DNA of 64,000 bases, taken from the NCBI RefSeq assembly GCF_010669125.1, contig NZ_CP048630.1, forward strand, positions 3,964,001 through 4,028,000, written 5' to 3'. The DNA comes from Ancylobacter pratisalsi. GTDB taxonomy: Bacteria > Pseudomonadota > Alphaproteobacteria > Rhizobiales > Xanthobacteraceae. Positions 55,702-64,000 of the stretch are shown here, piece after piece. The notes beneath the pieces are model-generated. The model made no database searches. It worked only from the letters and a program-made list of their open reading frames with translations, and was not told where the DNA came from. The position numbers were made by a program, and so were the translations under genes. Position 1 is the stretch's first letter, and each line of letters begins with the position of its first letter.

Positions 55702-55995
55702 GACCCTCAAGGACGGTCGTTCGGCGACGGCGGGCTATAGGAGTTCAGCTTCGAGCACGCTCAAGCTGCCCCGTGAGAGGCCTGGACGCGCGTGGGTCGA
55801 TAGCTTCTGCGCAGCCCGCCGCTTTGTGGCAGCACCGCTGCCTGCTCGCACCATTTCAGGAGCGGTGGCGCTCCCACGCTTTGGCGACGCCGGCACAAGC
55901 GCACGCGTTCGGCTGTTCCCGCGCGGTCATTCCGGCGCGGAGACCTTCCCGGGAAGATGGACCGACGATTTCTCTTAAGTTCTTATTCCCGGCAA
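55702..55995. other. 294-bp stretch without a recognisable gene
   Basis: Lies between ccdA and the liv receptor terminator. Open frames are short and out of character; I see no RNA gene or repeat. Confidence 0.5.
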
Positions 55996-56026
55996 CAAAA
56001 AACCCACCGGCGTTAGCCGGTGGGTC
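55996..56026 (-). terminator. Rho-independent terminator of the liv receptor gene
   Basis: ACCCACCGGC (56003-56012) pairs with GCCGGTGGGT (56017-56026) around a GTTA loop; on the minus strand TTTTTTG follows. It lies 42 bases after the receptor stop. Confidence 0.9.
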
Positions 56027-56068
56027 TGATGTTTAGCCTTCTTCCAGGCGCCTTGAGGGCGCTTGGAC

Positions 56069-57169
56069 TCAGAGCTCGCTGTAGCCGCCGTCCTTCCAGA
56101 CGTAGACGACATAGTCGCCGCTGGTACGGTCACCCTTCTTGTCGAAGGAGAGCTTGCCCAGCACCGTGTCGAACGTCTTGCCGGAGTGCATGTACTCGGC
56201 AACCTTCATCGGATCGAGCGACTTGGTGGCTTCAACGGACTGCTGGAGCACCTGACCAGCGGCGTAGGTGTAGAGAACGTAGCCTTCCGGATCGATATTG
56301 TTCTTGGTGAACTCCTCGACAACCTTGGCGGCCGAGGGGATCTTGCGCGGATCCGAGCCGAAGGTCATGAGGGTGCCAGCAGCGCCCGGACCGGCGATGG
56401 TCCAGAACTCCTTGTCGGTGATGCCGTCACCCGAGAAGAGCACGGTGTCCATGCCCTGGTCGCGCATCTGGCGCACCAGCAGGCCGGCTTCGGTGTGCAG
56501 GCCGCCGAAGTAGAGCACTTCAACGCCGGCCGCCTTGAGCTTGGAAACGAGAGCGGAGTAATCCTTCTCGCCGGGGTTGATGCCTTCATAGACGACTTCT
56601 TCGACGCCGCCCGTGTTCATCGCCTTCTTGGTCTCGTCGGCCAGACCCTTGCCGTAGGGGGTCTTGTCGTGGACGATCGCGACCTTCTTGTCCTTAAGGT
56701 TCTTAAGGATGTACTCGGCGGCGATGGCGCCCTGCTGGTCGTCACGACCGCAGGTGCGGAACACCGCGGCAAGGCCACGCTCGGTGAGGGTCGGGTTGGT
56801 CGAGGCCGGCGAGATCATCAGAACGCCAGCTTCGTCATACTGCTCGGAAGCGGGGATCGACACGCCCGAGTTGAAGTGGCCGAGCACGAATTTCACGCCG
56901 TCGGCAATGAACTTGTTGGCCACCGAAATGCCCTGCTCGGGCTTGGAAGCGTCGTCACCGACGACGATCTCCACCTTCTGGCCGAGAAGGCCACCGCCGG
57001 CGTTTACGTCGGTCGCCCACTGCTCGGCACCGTTCTTGAGCTGCGCGCCGAACGTGGCGTTCGCTCCGGTGATCGGGCCGGCAACGCCGACCTTGACCTG
57101 TGCCGAGGCCGGTACGGCCAAAGCCGCCATAGCGCCGAGCGCGATGCCGGCAAACAGAAGCTTCTTCAT
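56069..57169 (-). CDS. Branched-chain amino-acid ABC receptor (LivK/LivJ type)
   Basis: Periplasmic receptor of 366 residues; signal peptide MKKLLFAGIALGAMAALAVP ending ASA-QV. It begins VKVGVAGPITGANATFGAQL and continues with KFVLGHFNSGVSIPASEQYD, the ligand-loop MISPASTNPTLTERG and RTCGRDDQQG, then VAIVHDKTPYGKGLADETKK. Type I periplasmic fold. Last of the liv operon in leftward order but separated by 131 bp from the preceding gene, with its own terminator, so it may be made in excess. Leu/Ile/Val binding is the family expectation. Confidence 0.94.
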   Translation of the reverse strand: MKKLLFAGIALGAMAALAVPASAQVKVGVAGPITGANATFGAQLKNGAEQWATDVNAGGGLLGQKVEIVVGDDASKPEQGISVANKFIADGVKFVLGHFNSGVSIPASEQYDEAGVLMISPASTNPTLTERGLAAVFRTCGRDDQQGAIAAEYILKNLKDKKVAIVHDKTPYGKGLADETKKAMNTGGVEEVVYEGINPGEKDYSALVSKLKAAGVEVLYFGGLHTEAGLLVRQMRDQGMDTVLFSGDGITDKEFWTIAGPGAAGTLMTFGSDPRKIPSAAKVVEEFTKNNIDPEGYVLYTYAAGQVLQQSVEATKSLDPMKVAEYMHSGKTFDTVLGKLSFDKKGDRTSGDYVVYVWKDGGYSEL

Positions 57170-57300
57170 GAACTTCTCTCCTGGTTATCCAAGGTTGGTG
57201 TTCTAACGGCCTCAACGGCGCGGTGGCTCTGCCCCCGGGCCGATATCATGTCCATTTCCCTGCTCGTGTCGATGTCGAACCAAAGCATGGTGAACGTAGC

Positions 57301-57777
57301 TCAAGCCGAAGTCTCGGCGGTTGTCTGGCCGGGGGTATCCCTCCAGCCGAACGGTCCTGCCCGACGGTAAATCCAACCATAGCGCGTCGTCATCTGGTTT
57401 GCTCGTTCGGCGCGAAAGCCGAGCGTCGTGAGGGCGACGAGGAAGGCTGTGTCGGTAAGGAAGTAATGGAGGGAAAGCAGCGTCCCCTCGAACAAGGCGA
57501 AATGGAAGAAGCGGACGACGCAGCCCAACAGCAGCGCGTAAAGCACCGCTTGCCGATAGCTGCGCCAAGTGCGCGCCATGGATTGCCCGGACAGCCACGC
57601 TGCGCCGCCGCCAAGGAAGACGGTGACCAGCGCAAAGTCGCCGCGGGAGATCTCGACGACCATTGACGGCGCAACGATCGCCGCGAGCAAAACCGCAATG
57701 GACACGACGATCGGCACCACGACAGCAAGGCTGGTCGGGGCGCCCTGGGAAATGAGGGTGCCGTCGCGATCGGACAT
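57301..57777 (-). CDS. Small membrane protein in the liv operon (DUF6867-like)
   Basis: 158 residues with about four hydrophobic helices (SLAVVVPIVVSIAVLLAAIV, FALVTVFLGGGAAW, AVLYALLLGCVVRFFHFALF) and a charged tail. I recall such a protein in liv operons of Hyphomicrobiales, named as a DUF6867 family member. Its ATG overlaps the LivF stop by one base, so it is translationally coupled to the transporter. The role is unknown; a chaperone-like or regulatory partner of the importer is an inference. Confidence 0.8.
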   Translation of the reverse strand: MSDRDGTLISQGAPTSLAVVVPIVVSIAVLLAAIVAPSMVVEISRGDFALVTVFLGGGAAWLSGQSMARTWRSYRQAVLYALLLGCVVRFFHFALFEGTLLSLHYFLTDTAFLVALTTLGFRAERANQMTTRYGWIYRRAGPFGWRDTPGQTTAETSA

Positions 57778-58565
57778 CAGTGTTTTCCGCCTTCGAGATA
57801 GGCTGCCCGGACTTCCGGGCGCTCCAACAATTCGCGCCCGCCGCCCGAAAGCGTAACCTCTCCATTGACGAGCACATAGCCGCGATGGGCGAGCTTGAGC
57901 GCATGGAACGCATTCTGCTCGACGAGGAATACGGTCAGGCCCTCGGCCCTGTTCAACTCGCGGATCGCATCGAAGATCAGCTTGACGATAAGGGGCGCCA
58001 GGCCGAGCGATGGTTCGTCCAGCATGAGCAGGCGTGGGCGGCTCATTAGTGCCCGGCCGATGGCGAGCATCTGCTGCTCTCCGCCCGACAAGGTGCCGCC
58101 GCGCTGGTTGATGCGCTCCTTGAGCCGGGGGAACAGATCGAACACCTTGCGCAGGTCGTCGTCGAAATGGCTGAAGCCGTCGACCGAAGCGCCCATCTGC
58201 AGGTTTTCGAACACGGTCATGCGCGGGAAAATGCGTCGGCCTTCGGGCGACTGGGCGATTCTGAGCTGCGCGATCTCGTGGGTCGGCATCTTGGTAATGT
58301 CGCGCCCTTCGTAGACGATCGCCCCTTCGCGAGCACGCGGTTGGCCGAAGATGGTCATCATCAGCGTCGATTTGCCGGCGCCGTTGGAGCCGATGAGGGT
58401 GACGATCTCGCCCTTGTAGACGTCGACGTCCACGCCCTTCAGCGCCATGATGTTTCCGTAGAACGTCTTGACGCCCCGAACCGACAGCATCGGGGTCGCC
58501 TCGCCATTACCCGAGGGCCGGGATGCCGCCAGGGGGGCCGCAGCCAAGGTGTCGCTTACACTCAC
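57777..58565 (-). CDS. livF: Branched-chain amino-acid ABC ATPase LivF
   Basis: ATPase of the liv importer, 262 residues. Walker A GSNGAGKST, signature LSGGEQQMLAIGRALMS, Walker B LLMLDEPSLGLAP and H-loop LVEQNAFHALKLAHRGYVL; the LivF N-terminal pattern MLSVRGVKTFYGNIMALKGV is clear. It starts with GTG at 58563-58565, overlapping the LivG stop (GTGA). An extra 25-residue N-terminus precedes the ABC domain. Confidence 0.95.
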   Translation of the reverse strand: MSVSDTLAAAPLAASRPSGNGEATPMLSVRGVKTFYGNIMALKGVDVDVYKGEIVTLIGSNGAGKSTLMMTIFGQPRAREGAIVYEGRDITKMPTHEIAQLRIAQSPEGRRIFPRMTVFENLQMGASVDGFSHFDDDLRKVFDLFPRLKERINQRGGTLSGGEQQMLAIGRALMSRPRLLMLDEPSLGLAPLIVKLIFDAIRELNRAEGLTVFLVEQNAFHALKLAHRGYVLVNGEVTLSGGGRELLERPEVRAAYLEGGKH

Positions 58566-59530
58566 GATGTCACCCCTGTGGTGCTGCCGGCGACTTCGGC
58601 CTCGATCTCCGCCTCGACTTCCTCCACCGCGTCCTCGTCGACGCCGAGATAGGCGGCAATGACGCGCGGATCATTCTTCACGTGGTCGGGCGTGCCGTCG
58701 GAAATCTTGGTTCCGTAGTCGAGCACGATGACGTGGTCGGAAATTTCCATCACGACGCTCATGTCGTGCTCGATGAGCAGGATCGAGGTGCCATGCTCGG
58801 CACGGATCGAGCGCAGCAGGTCATTCAGTTCCAGACTCTCGCGGGGGTTGAGGCCTGCGGCGGGCTCGTCAAGACATAGGAGGATGGGCCCCGAGCACAT
58901 GGCGCGAGCGATCTCAAGGCGCCGCTGGGCACCGTAGGGCAGGTCACCAGCGGGGTCGTCGGCGCGGTCGGTGAGGCCGACCTTATCCAGCCAATACGTC
59001 GCCGTCTCAGTGGCCTCGAACTGCGCCCGCGTCCAGCTGGGCAGTCCGAACAGTCCCTTCAGAGAATAGCCCGAGGCGGCCATCAGCGCATTGTGCTGAG
59101 CAACCATCAGATTTTCCAGCACCGTCATGCCCGTGAACAGCCGGATATTCTGGAAAGTACGCGCGACCTTTGCCTCGCCCGACACGCTGTGGTCGGGCAT
59201 GCGCTCGAGCAGGAAGACGCCCGAGCTGGCGCCGACCAGCGAACGTTCGCCGATCAGCGTCACGCTGGCCAGCTCGTGCGGGGTCGGCGCCCGGCCATGG
59301 GCGAGCACAAGACGGCCCTCGCTCGGCTTGTAGAAGCCGGTGATGCAGTTGAAGACCGTGGTCTTGCCCGCGCCGTTCGGCCCGATCAGCGCGGTGATGT
59401 CGCCACGCCCAACCTTGAAGCTGAGATCGTTGACCGCGACCAAGCCACCGAACCGCATGAACAGGTGTTCGACCATGAGGATCGGATCGGCTTCCCATCG
59501 CGGGAGACTGCTGTCGAGAACGGGTGCCAT
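58562..59530 (-). CDS. livG: Branched-chain amino-acid ABC ATPase LivG
   Basis: Second liv ATPase, 322 residues, a little longer than many LivG proteins. Walker A GPNGAGKTT, the Liv-type TFQNIRLFTGMTVLENLMVA, a modified signature region DLPYGAQRRLEIARAMCSGP, Walker B LLCLDEPAAGLNPRE and ILLIEHDMSVVMEISDHVIV. The tail EDAVEEVEAEIEAEVAG is very acidic. Start ATG overlaps the LivM stop by one base. Confidence 0.95.
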   Translation of the reverse strand: MAPVLDSSLPRWEADPILMVEHLFMRFGGLVAVNDLSFKVGRGDITALIGPNGAGKTTVFNCITGFYKPSEGRLVLAHGRAPTPHELASVTLIGERSLVGASSGVFLLERMPDHSVSGEAKVARTFQNIRLFTGMTVLENLMVAQHNALMAASGYSLKGLFGLPSWTRAQFEATETATYWLDKVGLTDRADDPAGDLPYGAQRRLEIARAMCSGPILLCLDEPAAGLNPRESLELNDLLRSIRAEHGTSILLIEHDMSVVMEISDHVIVLDYGTKISDGTPDHVKNDPRVIAAYLGVDEDAVEEVEAEIEAEVAGSTTGVTS

Positions 59531-60972
59531 CAGCCATGGCCCTCCTTCACGAGATCACCCGAGACCGCTTTCTTCTCCTTGAGGAAGATCGTCGGGTCGC
59601 GTGTCGATACCAAACCTCGGGGTTTCCAGACCATGATAGCGACCATAGCGAAGCCGAAGATGAGCATGCGATAGAGGCTGGGATCGAACTCGTCGCCAAA
59701 GATCTCGCGCAGGAAGCCGAGATTGCGGAGCATCTCCATCCCGCCCATCATTACCGCCGCGGCAACAGCCACGCCGATCTGCGAGCCCATTCCACCGAGC
59801 ACCACGATGGCGAGGATCATCGCCGAGATGTCGAAGGTGAAGCTCTCCGGGCTTACGAAGCCGGCCCGCACGGCGAAGAAGCAGCCGGCAAAGCCGCCGA
59901 ACATGGCGCCGGTGGCGAAAGCGGAAAGCTTGGTCGTTGTGGTGTTGATGCCAAGTGAGCGGCAGGCGATCTCGTCCTCGCGCAGCGCTTCCCACGCCCG
60001 GCCGACCGGCAGTCGCCGCAGCCGGACCGTTGCGAAGGCCGTGATCAGGGCAAGTGCCAGGATCACGAAGTAGAGGAAGATGATGCGATGCATCGGGCTA
60101 TAGGTCAGCCCGAACAGAGCGGCGAACCCGTTATCGCCCCTTTCGAAGGGGATGCCGAAAAACGTGGCCCGCGGGATGGACGCGATGCCGGCGCCACCAC
60201 CGGTGAAGTCGACCCAGTTGATCAGCACGAGGCGGATGATTTCGCCAAAGGCGAGCGTCACGATGGCGAGATAGTCACCGCGCAGGCGAAGCACCGGGAA
60301 TCCCAAGATCATGCCCCAAAGACCTGAGAAAATTCCGGCCATCGGCAGGCAGAACCAAAACGCCCAGTCAGCCCAGAAGTCCTCTCCGACCAAGGCGGCA
60401 AAGAAATTGTGGATCGGCTCCGAGGTGGCGAGCAGGGCGTAGGTGTAAGCGCCCACGGCATAGAAGGCGACGTAGCCGAGGTCCAGCAGCCCTGCCAGCC
60501 CGACCACGATGTTGAGGCCCCAGCCGAGCATCACATAGGTCAGGATGAGGATGCCGAGATCGATCAGGTAGCGGCTCTGGCTGAGCCCGCCCGTCGCATA
60601 GATCGAAATAAACGGGAAACACACGGCGAAGGCAAGCAGGGCCGGTTTGACCCCCGGTCCAATGAATGTGCCGGCCCGATCCATGATCGAGGGGCCGCTG
60701 CGTACTTTCGGCTGACGGTGGGGTGACCACACCGTCAGGTTGAGCAGAAGACGGCCCACGAAGATGATGCCGACCATGACCGCCAGAATGAACGGGCGGT
60801 AATGAAGACCCAGCGCGCCATCGATGATGACGGTCTCGAAGCCGATCAGCGGCCCAAGCAGACCGACGGCGATGAGGCCGGTGATGAACGCGTCCTTCAG
60901 CGCATGGGCGAGAAGGGAAACGGAGTCTGAAGACGGCGCCGAGGCGGGCGCGGTATCGGCGATCTGCGCCAT
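59530..60972 (-). CDS. livM: Branched-chain amino-acid ABC permease LivM
   Basis: Second permease of the liv importer, 480 residues with about 11 helices. Seen: [46 protein letters not shown]-like [20 protein letters not shown] (the cytoplasmic coupling loop) and [21 protein letters not shown] 140-residue N-terminal extension with helices before the core is long compared with E. coli LivM. It begins 11 bases after livH ends. Confidence 0.94.
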   Translation of the reverse strand: MAQIADTAPASAPSSDSVSLLAHALKDAFITGLIAVGLLGPLIGFETVIIDGALGLHYRPFILAVMVGIIFVGRLLLNLTVWSPHRQPKVRSGPSIMDRAGTFIGPGVKPALLAFAVCFPFISIYATGGLSQSRYLIDLGILILTYVMLGWGLNIVVGLAGLLDLGYVAFYAVGAYTYALLATSEPIHNFFAALVGEDFWADWAFWFCLPMAGIFSGLWGMILGFPVLRLRGDYLAIVTLAFGEIIRLVLINWVDFTGGGAGIASIPRATFFGIPFERGDNGFAALFGLTYSPMHRIIFLYFVILALALITAFATVRLRRLPVGRAWEALREDEIACRSLGINTTTTKLSAFATGAMFGGFAGCFFAVRAGFVSPESFTFDISAMILAIVVLGGMGSQIGVAVAAAVMMGGMEMLRNLGFLREIFGDEFDPSLYRMLIFGFAMVAIMVWKPRGLVSTRDPTIFLKEKKAVSGDLVKEGHG

Positions 60973-60983
60973 GACGACCTACC

Positions 60984-61901
60984 TCAGACCTTCTCGACTT
61001 CGGGACGGCCGAGCAGGCCTTGAGGCATGAAGATGAGGGTGATGGCCAGGATCGAGAAAGCTGCAACGTCCTTGTATTCAATGGAGAAATAGGCGGACCA
61101 GAAGACCTCGATCAGGCCGATCAGGAGCCCCCCGAGCACCGCGCCGGGCAACGAGCCGATGCCCCCGAGCACGGCGGCCGTAAACGCCTTCACGCCGGGA
61201 ACGAACCCGTCCGCGAAGTGCGATACGCCGTAGTACATCAGGTACATGACGCCCGCGACTGAGGCGAGCGCGGCGCCGATGACGAACGTCAGCGAGATGG
61301 TGTGGTCGACGTTGATGCCCAGCAGCGCGGCCATCTTGCGGTCCTGTTCGCAGGCACGCTGCGCGCGGCCGAGCGACGTCTTCTGCACAAGGTACCAGAA
61401 GGCAGCAAGGAGAACGGCGGTCGAGGCCATGATGATGACCTGCTTCCAGGCCAAGGTGACCTGATAGCCGTCGCGTTCCATCAGCACGATGACGTCGGTG
61501 ACCATCGGCGGAATGGGCTTGTTGCGCGGGCCCTGCGTGACCTGCACGAAGTTCGCCAGGAAGATCGACATGCCGATCGCCGAGATCATCGGCGCGAGGC
61601 GGAAGGAGCCACGCAGCGGGCGATAGGCAACACGCTCGATCGCCCAGTTGGTCAGCGAGGTGAAGAACATCGCCACCACCAACACAATCGCCAGCGCCAG
61701 GAAGATCGATGTGATGCCGATAACGGTGGTCAGGAACAGAAAGCAGATCAGGCCGATGAAGGTCGACACCATGAACACGTCGCCATGGGCGAAGTTCACC
61801 ATGCCGATGATGCCAAAGACCATGGTATAGCCGATCGCGATGAGCCCGTAGATCGAGCCCAGCGTCAGCCCGTTGATGAGCTGCTGAACAAATATTTCCA
61901 T
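60984..61901 (-). CDS. livH: Branched-chain amino-acid ABC permease LivH
   Basis: Permease of the liv importer, 305 residues. The opening FVQQLINGLTLGSIYGLIAI with GMVNFAHGDVFM is the LivH hallmark; the coupling loop is GRAQRACEQDRKMAALLGIN. First gene of the leftward operon livH-livM-livG-livF-small membrane protein-receptor. GGAAAG precedes the ATG at 61901. Confidence 0.95.
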   Translation of the reverse strand: MEIFVQQLINGLTLGSIYGLIAIGYTMVFGIIGMVNFAHGDVFMVSTFIGLICFLFLTTVIGITSIFLALAIVLVVAMFFTSLTNWAIERVAYRPLRGSFRLAPMISAIGMSIFLANFVQVTQGPRNKPIPPMVTDVIVLMERDGYQVTLAWKQVIIMASTAVLLAAFWYLVQKTSLGRAQRACEQDRKMAALLGINVDHTISLTFVIGAALASVAGVMYLMYYGVSHFADGFVPGVKAFTAAVLGGIGSLPGAVLGGLLIGLIEVFWSAYFSIEYKDVAAFSILAITLIFMPQGLLGRPEVEKV

Positions 61902-62073
61902 TGTGCTTTCCGGCTCCCCTCAGCCGCATCGGGTAAGCGCGCACGCCGGGCCTTGCACATATTATGATCGTGCCCGTGTCGTGTGCGCTCCCTGACTCTT
62001 AGCGCGCACCGAGATCCGATACAATTCGATCAAAAGACGAAATGCAATTCATCGAAACAAATGATACAACGGT

Positions 62074-62096
62074 ATTATAGTAGCGATATGTCGCTA
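62074..62096 (-). promoter_or_regulatory. liv promoter -10 and overlapping inverted repeat
   Basis: On the minus strand TATAAT (62079-62074) is a perfect -10; a good -35 is not evident. Directly upstream TAGCGA (62081-62086) and TCGCTA (62091-62096) are exact inverted repeats with a 4-nt gap, in the -10/-35 spacer, where a repressor could bind. The region 62000-62110 is AT-rich. The gap 61902-62271 shows no gene. Confidence 0.5.
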
Positions 62097-62271
62097 AGCC
62101 GTTGTGTTTCAATCACTTGCACGCCGACGTTGCCGTCGTGAAGTTGCCATGATTCTCAACGCAAGGCTGTTGGCAAACGCGGATCGCCGCCTTCCCGAGG
62201 TGATTTGAGGGCTGGCTGTGCGAAATTGACAGCCGGCTTAAGCAGCAACCGTGTGGATATCGGAGGTGGGT

Positions 62272-62796
62272 GTGGACGATGCGAACAACCACGGGCCGGT
62301 TCATGGGGCTGAGCATCATGTCGAGGCGGGACTTTATCGCGAGGCGATGAGCCGGCTTGTGGCCGCGGTCCACGTGGTTACGACCCGCACGTCCGAGGGG
62401 CGGACCGGTTTCACGGCGACAGCCGTCGTCTCGGTCTCCGACAGTCCTCCCACGCTTCTGGTCTGCCTCAACCGGCGCAACCACTCCGCGCCGGCGTTTC
62501 GTCGTGCGGGTGTGTTCGCGGTGAACATGCTGGCGGGGGACCAGCAGCCCGTCGCGCTGGGGTTCGGAGGGCGGAATGATCTTGCCGGTGAACAGCGATT
62601 CGCCATCGGTCACTGGCATGAAGGTCATCTCGGCATCCCGGTTCTCGCGGGGGCCGTCGTGGTCTTCGAGTGCCGGCTGGTCGAGGCCCGCACAATCGCC
62701 ACCCATGACGTGCTGGTTGGCCGCGTGGAGGCCGTCACACTTGGACGGGATGGGCCAAGGCTGGCTTATCTTGGGCGGGAATTCCTCGTCGTCTGA
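62272..62796 (+). CDS. Flavin reductase family protein
   Basis: FMN-binding split-barrel oxidoreductase of 174 residues (HpaC/flavin-reductase-like). MSRLVAAVHVVTTRTSEGRT is the typical N-terminal strand region, with TATAVVSVSDSPPTLLVCLN and GVFAVNMLAGDQQPVALGFG. Such proteins supply reduced flavin to partner monooxygenases; no such partner is nearby. The GTG at 62272 has GGAGG five bases upstream; the GTG at 62251 is upstream of that site and unlikely. Divergent from the liv operon and convergent with the next gene. Confidence 0.88.
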   Translation: MDDANNHGPVHGAEHHVEAGLYREAMSRLVAAVHVVTTRTSEGRTGFTATAVVSVSDSPPTLLVCLNRRNHSAPAFRRAGVFAVNMLAGDQQPVALGFGGRNDLAGEQRFAIGHWHEGHLGIPVLAGAVVVFECRLVEARTIATHDVLVGRVEAVTLGRDGPRLAYLGREFLVV

Positions 62797-62800
62797 TCTT

Positions 62801-63991
62801 TCAGACGAACTGGCCGGCAACCCAGCCGGAGGACCATGCCCATTGAAAGTTGTAGCCGCCCAGCCAGCCGGTGACGTCGACGACCTCGCCGATAAAGTAG
62901 AGCCCGGGAACGCTGCGAGCCTGCATGCTGCGTGAGTCCAGATCGGCAGTATCGACCCCGCCCAGCGTCACCTCCGCTGTGCGGTAGCCTTCCGAGCCGG
63001 CGGGCTTGATCTTCCAGCCATTCACCGCTGCGTCGAGGCGGCGCAACGCCTTGTCAGACAGATCTGCCAGTCGCGCGGGGCCTGTCTCACGTTCGCCGAT
63101 CGCGTGGGCGAGGCGCTTTGGTAGTATCGTCGAGAGCAAGCTCGCGGCCGCCTGCTTGCCATTTGCCGCTCGGGCGTCGCGCAGCTGCGCAAAGACGTCG
63201 AGATGCGGGGCGAGGGCGAGTTCAATCTCGTCACCTTCATGCCAGTAGGACGAGATCTGCAGGATTGCCGGGCCGCTGAGGCCGCGATGGGTGAAGAGCA
63301 GCCCCTCTTCGAACGCGATCCGGCCATGCCGCGCGCGCGCCTCGACCGCAACGCCGGCAAGTGGTGCGAGCCGCTCCAGTAAGGCCGGGTCGAGTGTGAG
63401 CGGCACGAGGCCCGGTCGGGTCGGCACGATATTCAGCCCGAAACGCGACGCGGTATCGTAGCCGAAGCCCGTGGCGCCCATTTTCGGGATCGACTTCCCG
63501 CCGGAGGCGACGACCAGCGAGCGGCAGGCGAGCGAGCCCCGGTCCGTGGTGACGAGAAAGCCGTTGCCCGTTTTCTCGATGTCTCGAATGGAGGTTGAGA
63601 GCCTCAGCTCGGCGCCCACATCGGACAGACCGTCAGTAAGCAGGTCGACGATCTGCCGGGAGGAGCCATCGCAGAAGAGCTGGCCGAGCGTCTTCTCGTG
63701 ATAGGCAATGCCGCGCCGCTCAACCTCGGTGATGAACGCCTGCGCCGGGAAGCGTTTCAGCGCTGAAATGCAAAAGCTGGGATTGGCGGACAGATAGTTG
63801 TGCGGGGACGCATCGCGATTGGTGAAATTGCACCGCCCACCGCCAGAGATGCGGATCTTCTCGCCCGGCGCACGGGCATGATCGATCACGCTCACGCGGC
63901 GTCCACGTCGTCCCGCTTCGATGGCGCACATCATGCCGGCCGCGCCCGCGCCGATGACGACGACGTCGGTTTCTGTCGCAGGCGGGTTCAC
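62801..63991 (-). CDS. NAD(P)/FAD-dependent oxidoreductase, BaiN/HI0933 family
   Basis: Flavoprotein of 396 residues. Rossmann FAD-binding VVVIGAGAAGMMCAIEAGRR at the N-terminus, the family signature KIRISGGGRCNFTN, SLVVASGGKSIPKMGATGFG, and the C-terminal FAD motif GLYFIGEVVDVTGWLGGYNF then QWAWSSG. The TIGR00275 family covers uncharacterised flavoproteins, including BaiN of bile-acid bacteria; the exact substrate here is unknown. GTG start at 63989-63991 with GAGG four bases upstream, close to the window edge but apparently complete. Confidence 0.92.
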   Translation of the reverse strand: MNPPATETDVVVIGAGAAGMMCAIEAGRRGRRVSVIDHARAPGEKIRISGGGRCNFTNRDASPHNYLSANPSFCISALKRFPAQAFITEVERRGIAYHEKTLGQLFCDGSSRQIVDLLTDGLSDVGAELRLSTSIRDIEKTGNGFLVTTDRGSLACRSLVVASGGKSIPKMGATGFGYDTASRFGLNIVPTRPGLVPLTLDPALLERLAPLAGVAVEARARHGRIAFEEGLLFTHRGLSGPAILQISSYWHEGDEIELALAPHLDVFAQLRDARAANGKQAAASLLSTILPKRLAHAIGERETGPARLADLSDKALRRLDAAVNGWKIKPAGSEGYRTAEVTLGGVDTADLDSRSMQARSVPGLYFIGEVVDVTGWLGGYNFQWAWSSGWVAGQFV

Positions 63992-64000
63992 GTCGCCTCG

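Noticed and set aside
62000..62110. AT-rich stretch as a possible replication origin
   Set aside because: No DnaA-box cluster and no replication genes; fits a promoter region.

Overview
This is a GC-rich chromosomal window, almost fully coding, from an alphaproteobacterium of the order Hyphomicrobiales (Rhizobiales). The signs are the gene set and gene order (purC-purS-purQ-purL-bolA-grxD next to rpsD, an F1-ATPase zeta-type inhibitor beside purC, a roughly 2850-residue cyclic beta-1,2-glucan synthase, a GAAC-N7-GAAC SOS box before recA) and a MlotiK1-type K+ channel. A Xanthobacteraceae-like host (Ancylobacter, Starkeya or Xanthobacter type) is my best guess from general resemblance, not something the sequence proves. 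I see no phage, insertion sequence, CRISPR array, tRNA or rRNA.

Layout. 1-3.3 kb: a polar amino-acid ABC importer (permease cut by the window edge, ATPase, binding protein) and a convergent HutC-type GntR repressor; the same GT-N-TA-N-AC operator lies before the binding-protein gene and before the repressor gene. 3.4-10.3 kb: a malonate module read leftwards (matA, matB, then a three-part TRAP importer), with the divergent regulator matR and a near-perfect mat operator in between. 10.5-12.1 kb: an ABC-F protein. 12.3-18.3 kb: a leftward catabolic module with a CoA-transferase, an HMG-CoA-lyase-family enzyme, an NMT1/SsuA-type ABC importer and a LysR regulator. 18.9-30.1 kb: a transglutaminase-like protein, a cold-shock protein, three small conserved genes and the giant cyclic glucan synthase. 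30.3-41.2 kb: housekeeping genes recA, alaS, a cyclic-nucleotide-gated K+ channel, icd, a TrmJ-like methyltransferase, murI, a lytic transglycosylase and rpsD. 41.5-52.7 kb: grxD, bolA and purine genes (purL, purQ, purS, purC, purB), the zeta subunit, two exported SH3b-repeat proteins and rpe. 52.9-55.7 kb: a small exported protein, a decayed glycine-betaine binding-protein pseudogene, a P1-family peptidase and ccdA. 56-62 kb: a complete branched-chain amino-acid (liv) importer with an extra small membrane protein. 62.3-64 kb: a flavin reductase and a BaiN/HI0933-type flavoprotein.

How the parts work together. The left third is transport plus catabolism under local regulators: amino acids (HutC), malonate to acetyl-CoA (MatR), and a branched or dicarboxylic acid activated to its CoA ester and cleaved (LysR). 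The middle is core information processing and cell-envelope biology. The purine genes form a conserved block whose PurS, PurQ and PurL products make one enzyme complex. I found no clearly novel defence or mobile system. The best leads are the CoA-transferase/lyase/importer module of unknown substrate, the recent 708-bp tandem duplication in an SH3b-repeat protein, the regulator-operator pairs that can be read directly, and the betaine-binding-protein pseudogene. Start codons below were chosen from ribosome binding sites and family lengths; many genes have longer open frames upstream that I judged non-coding.
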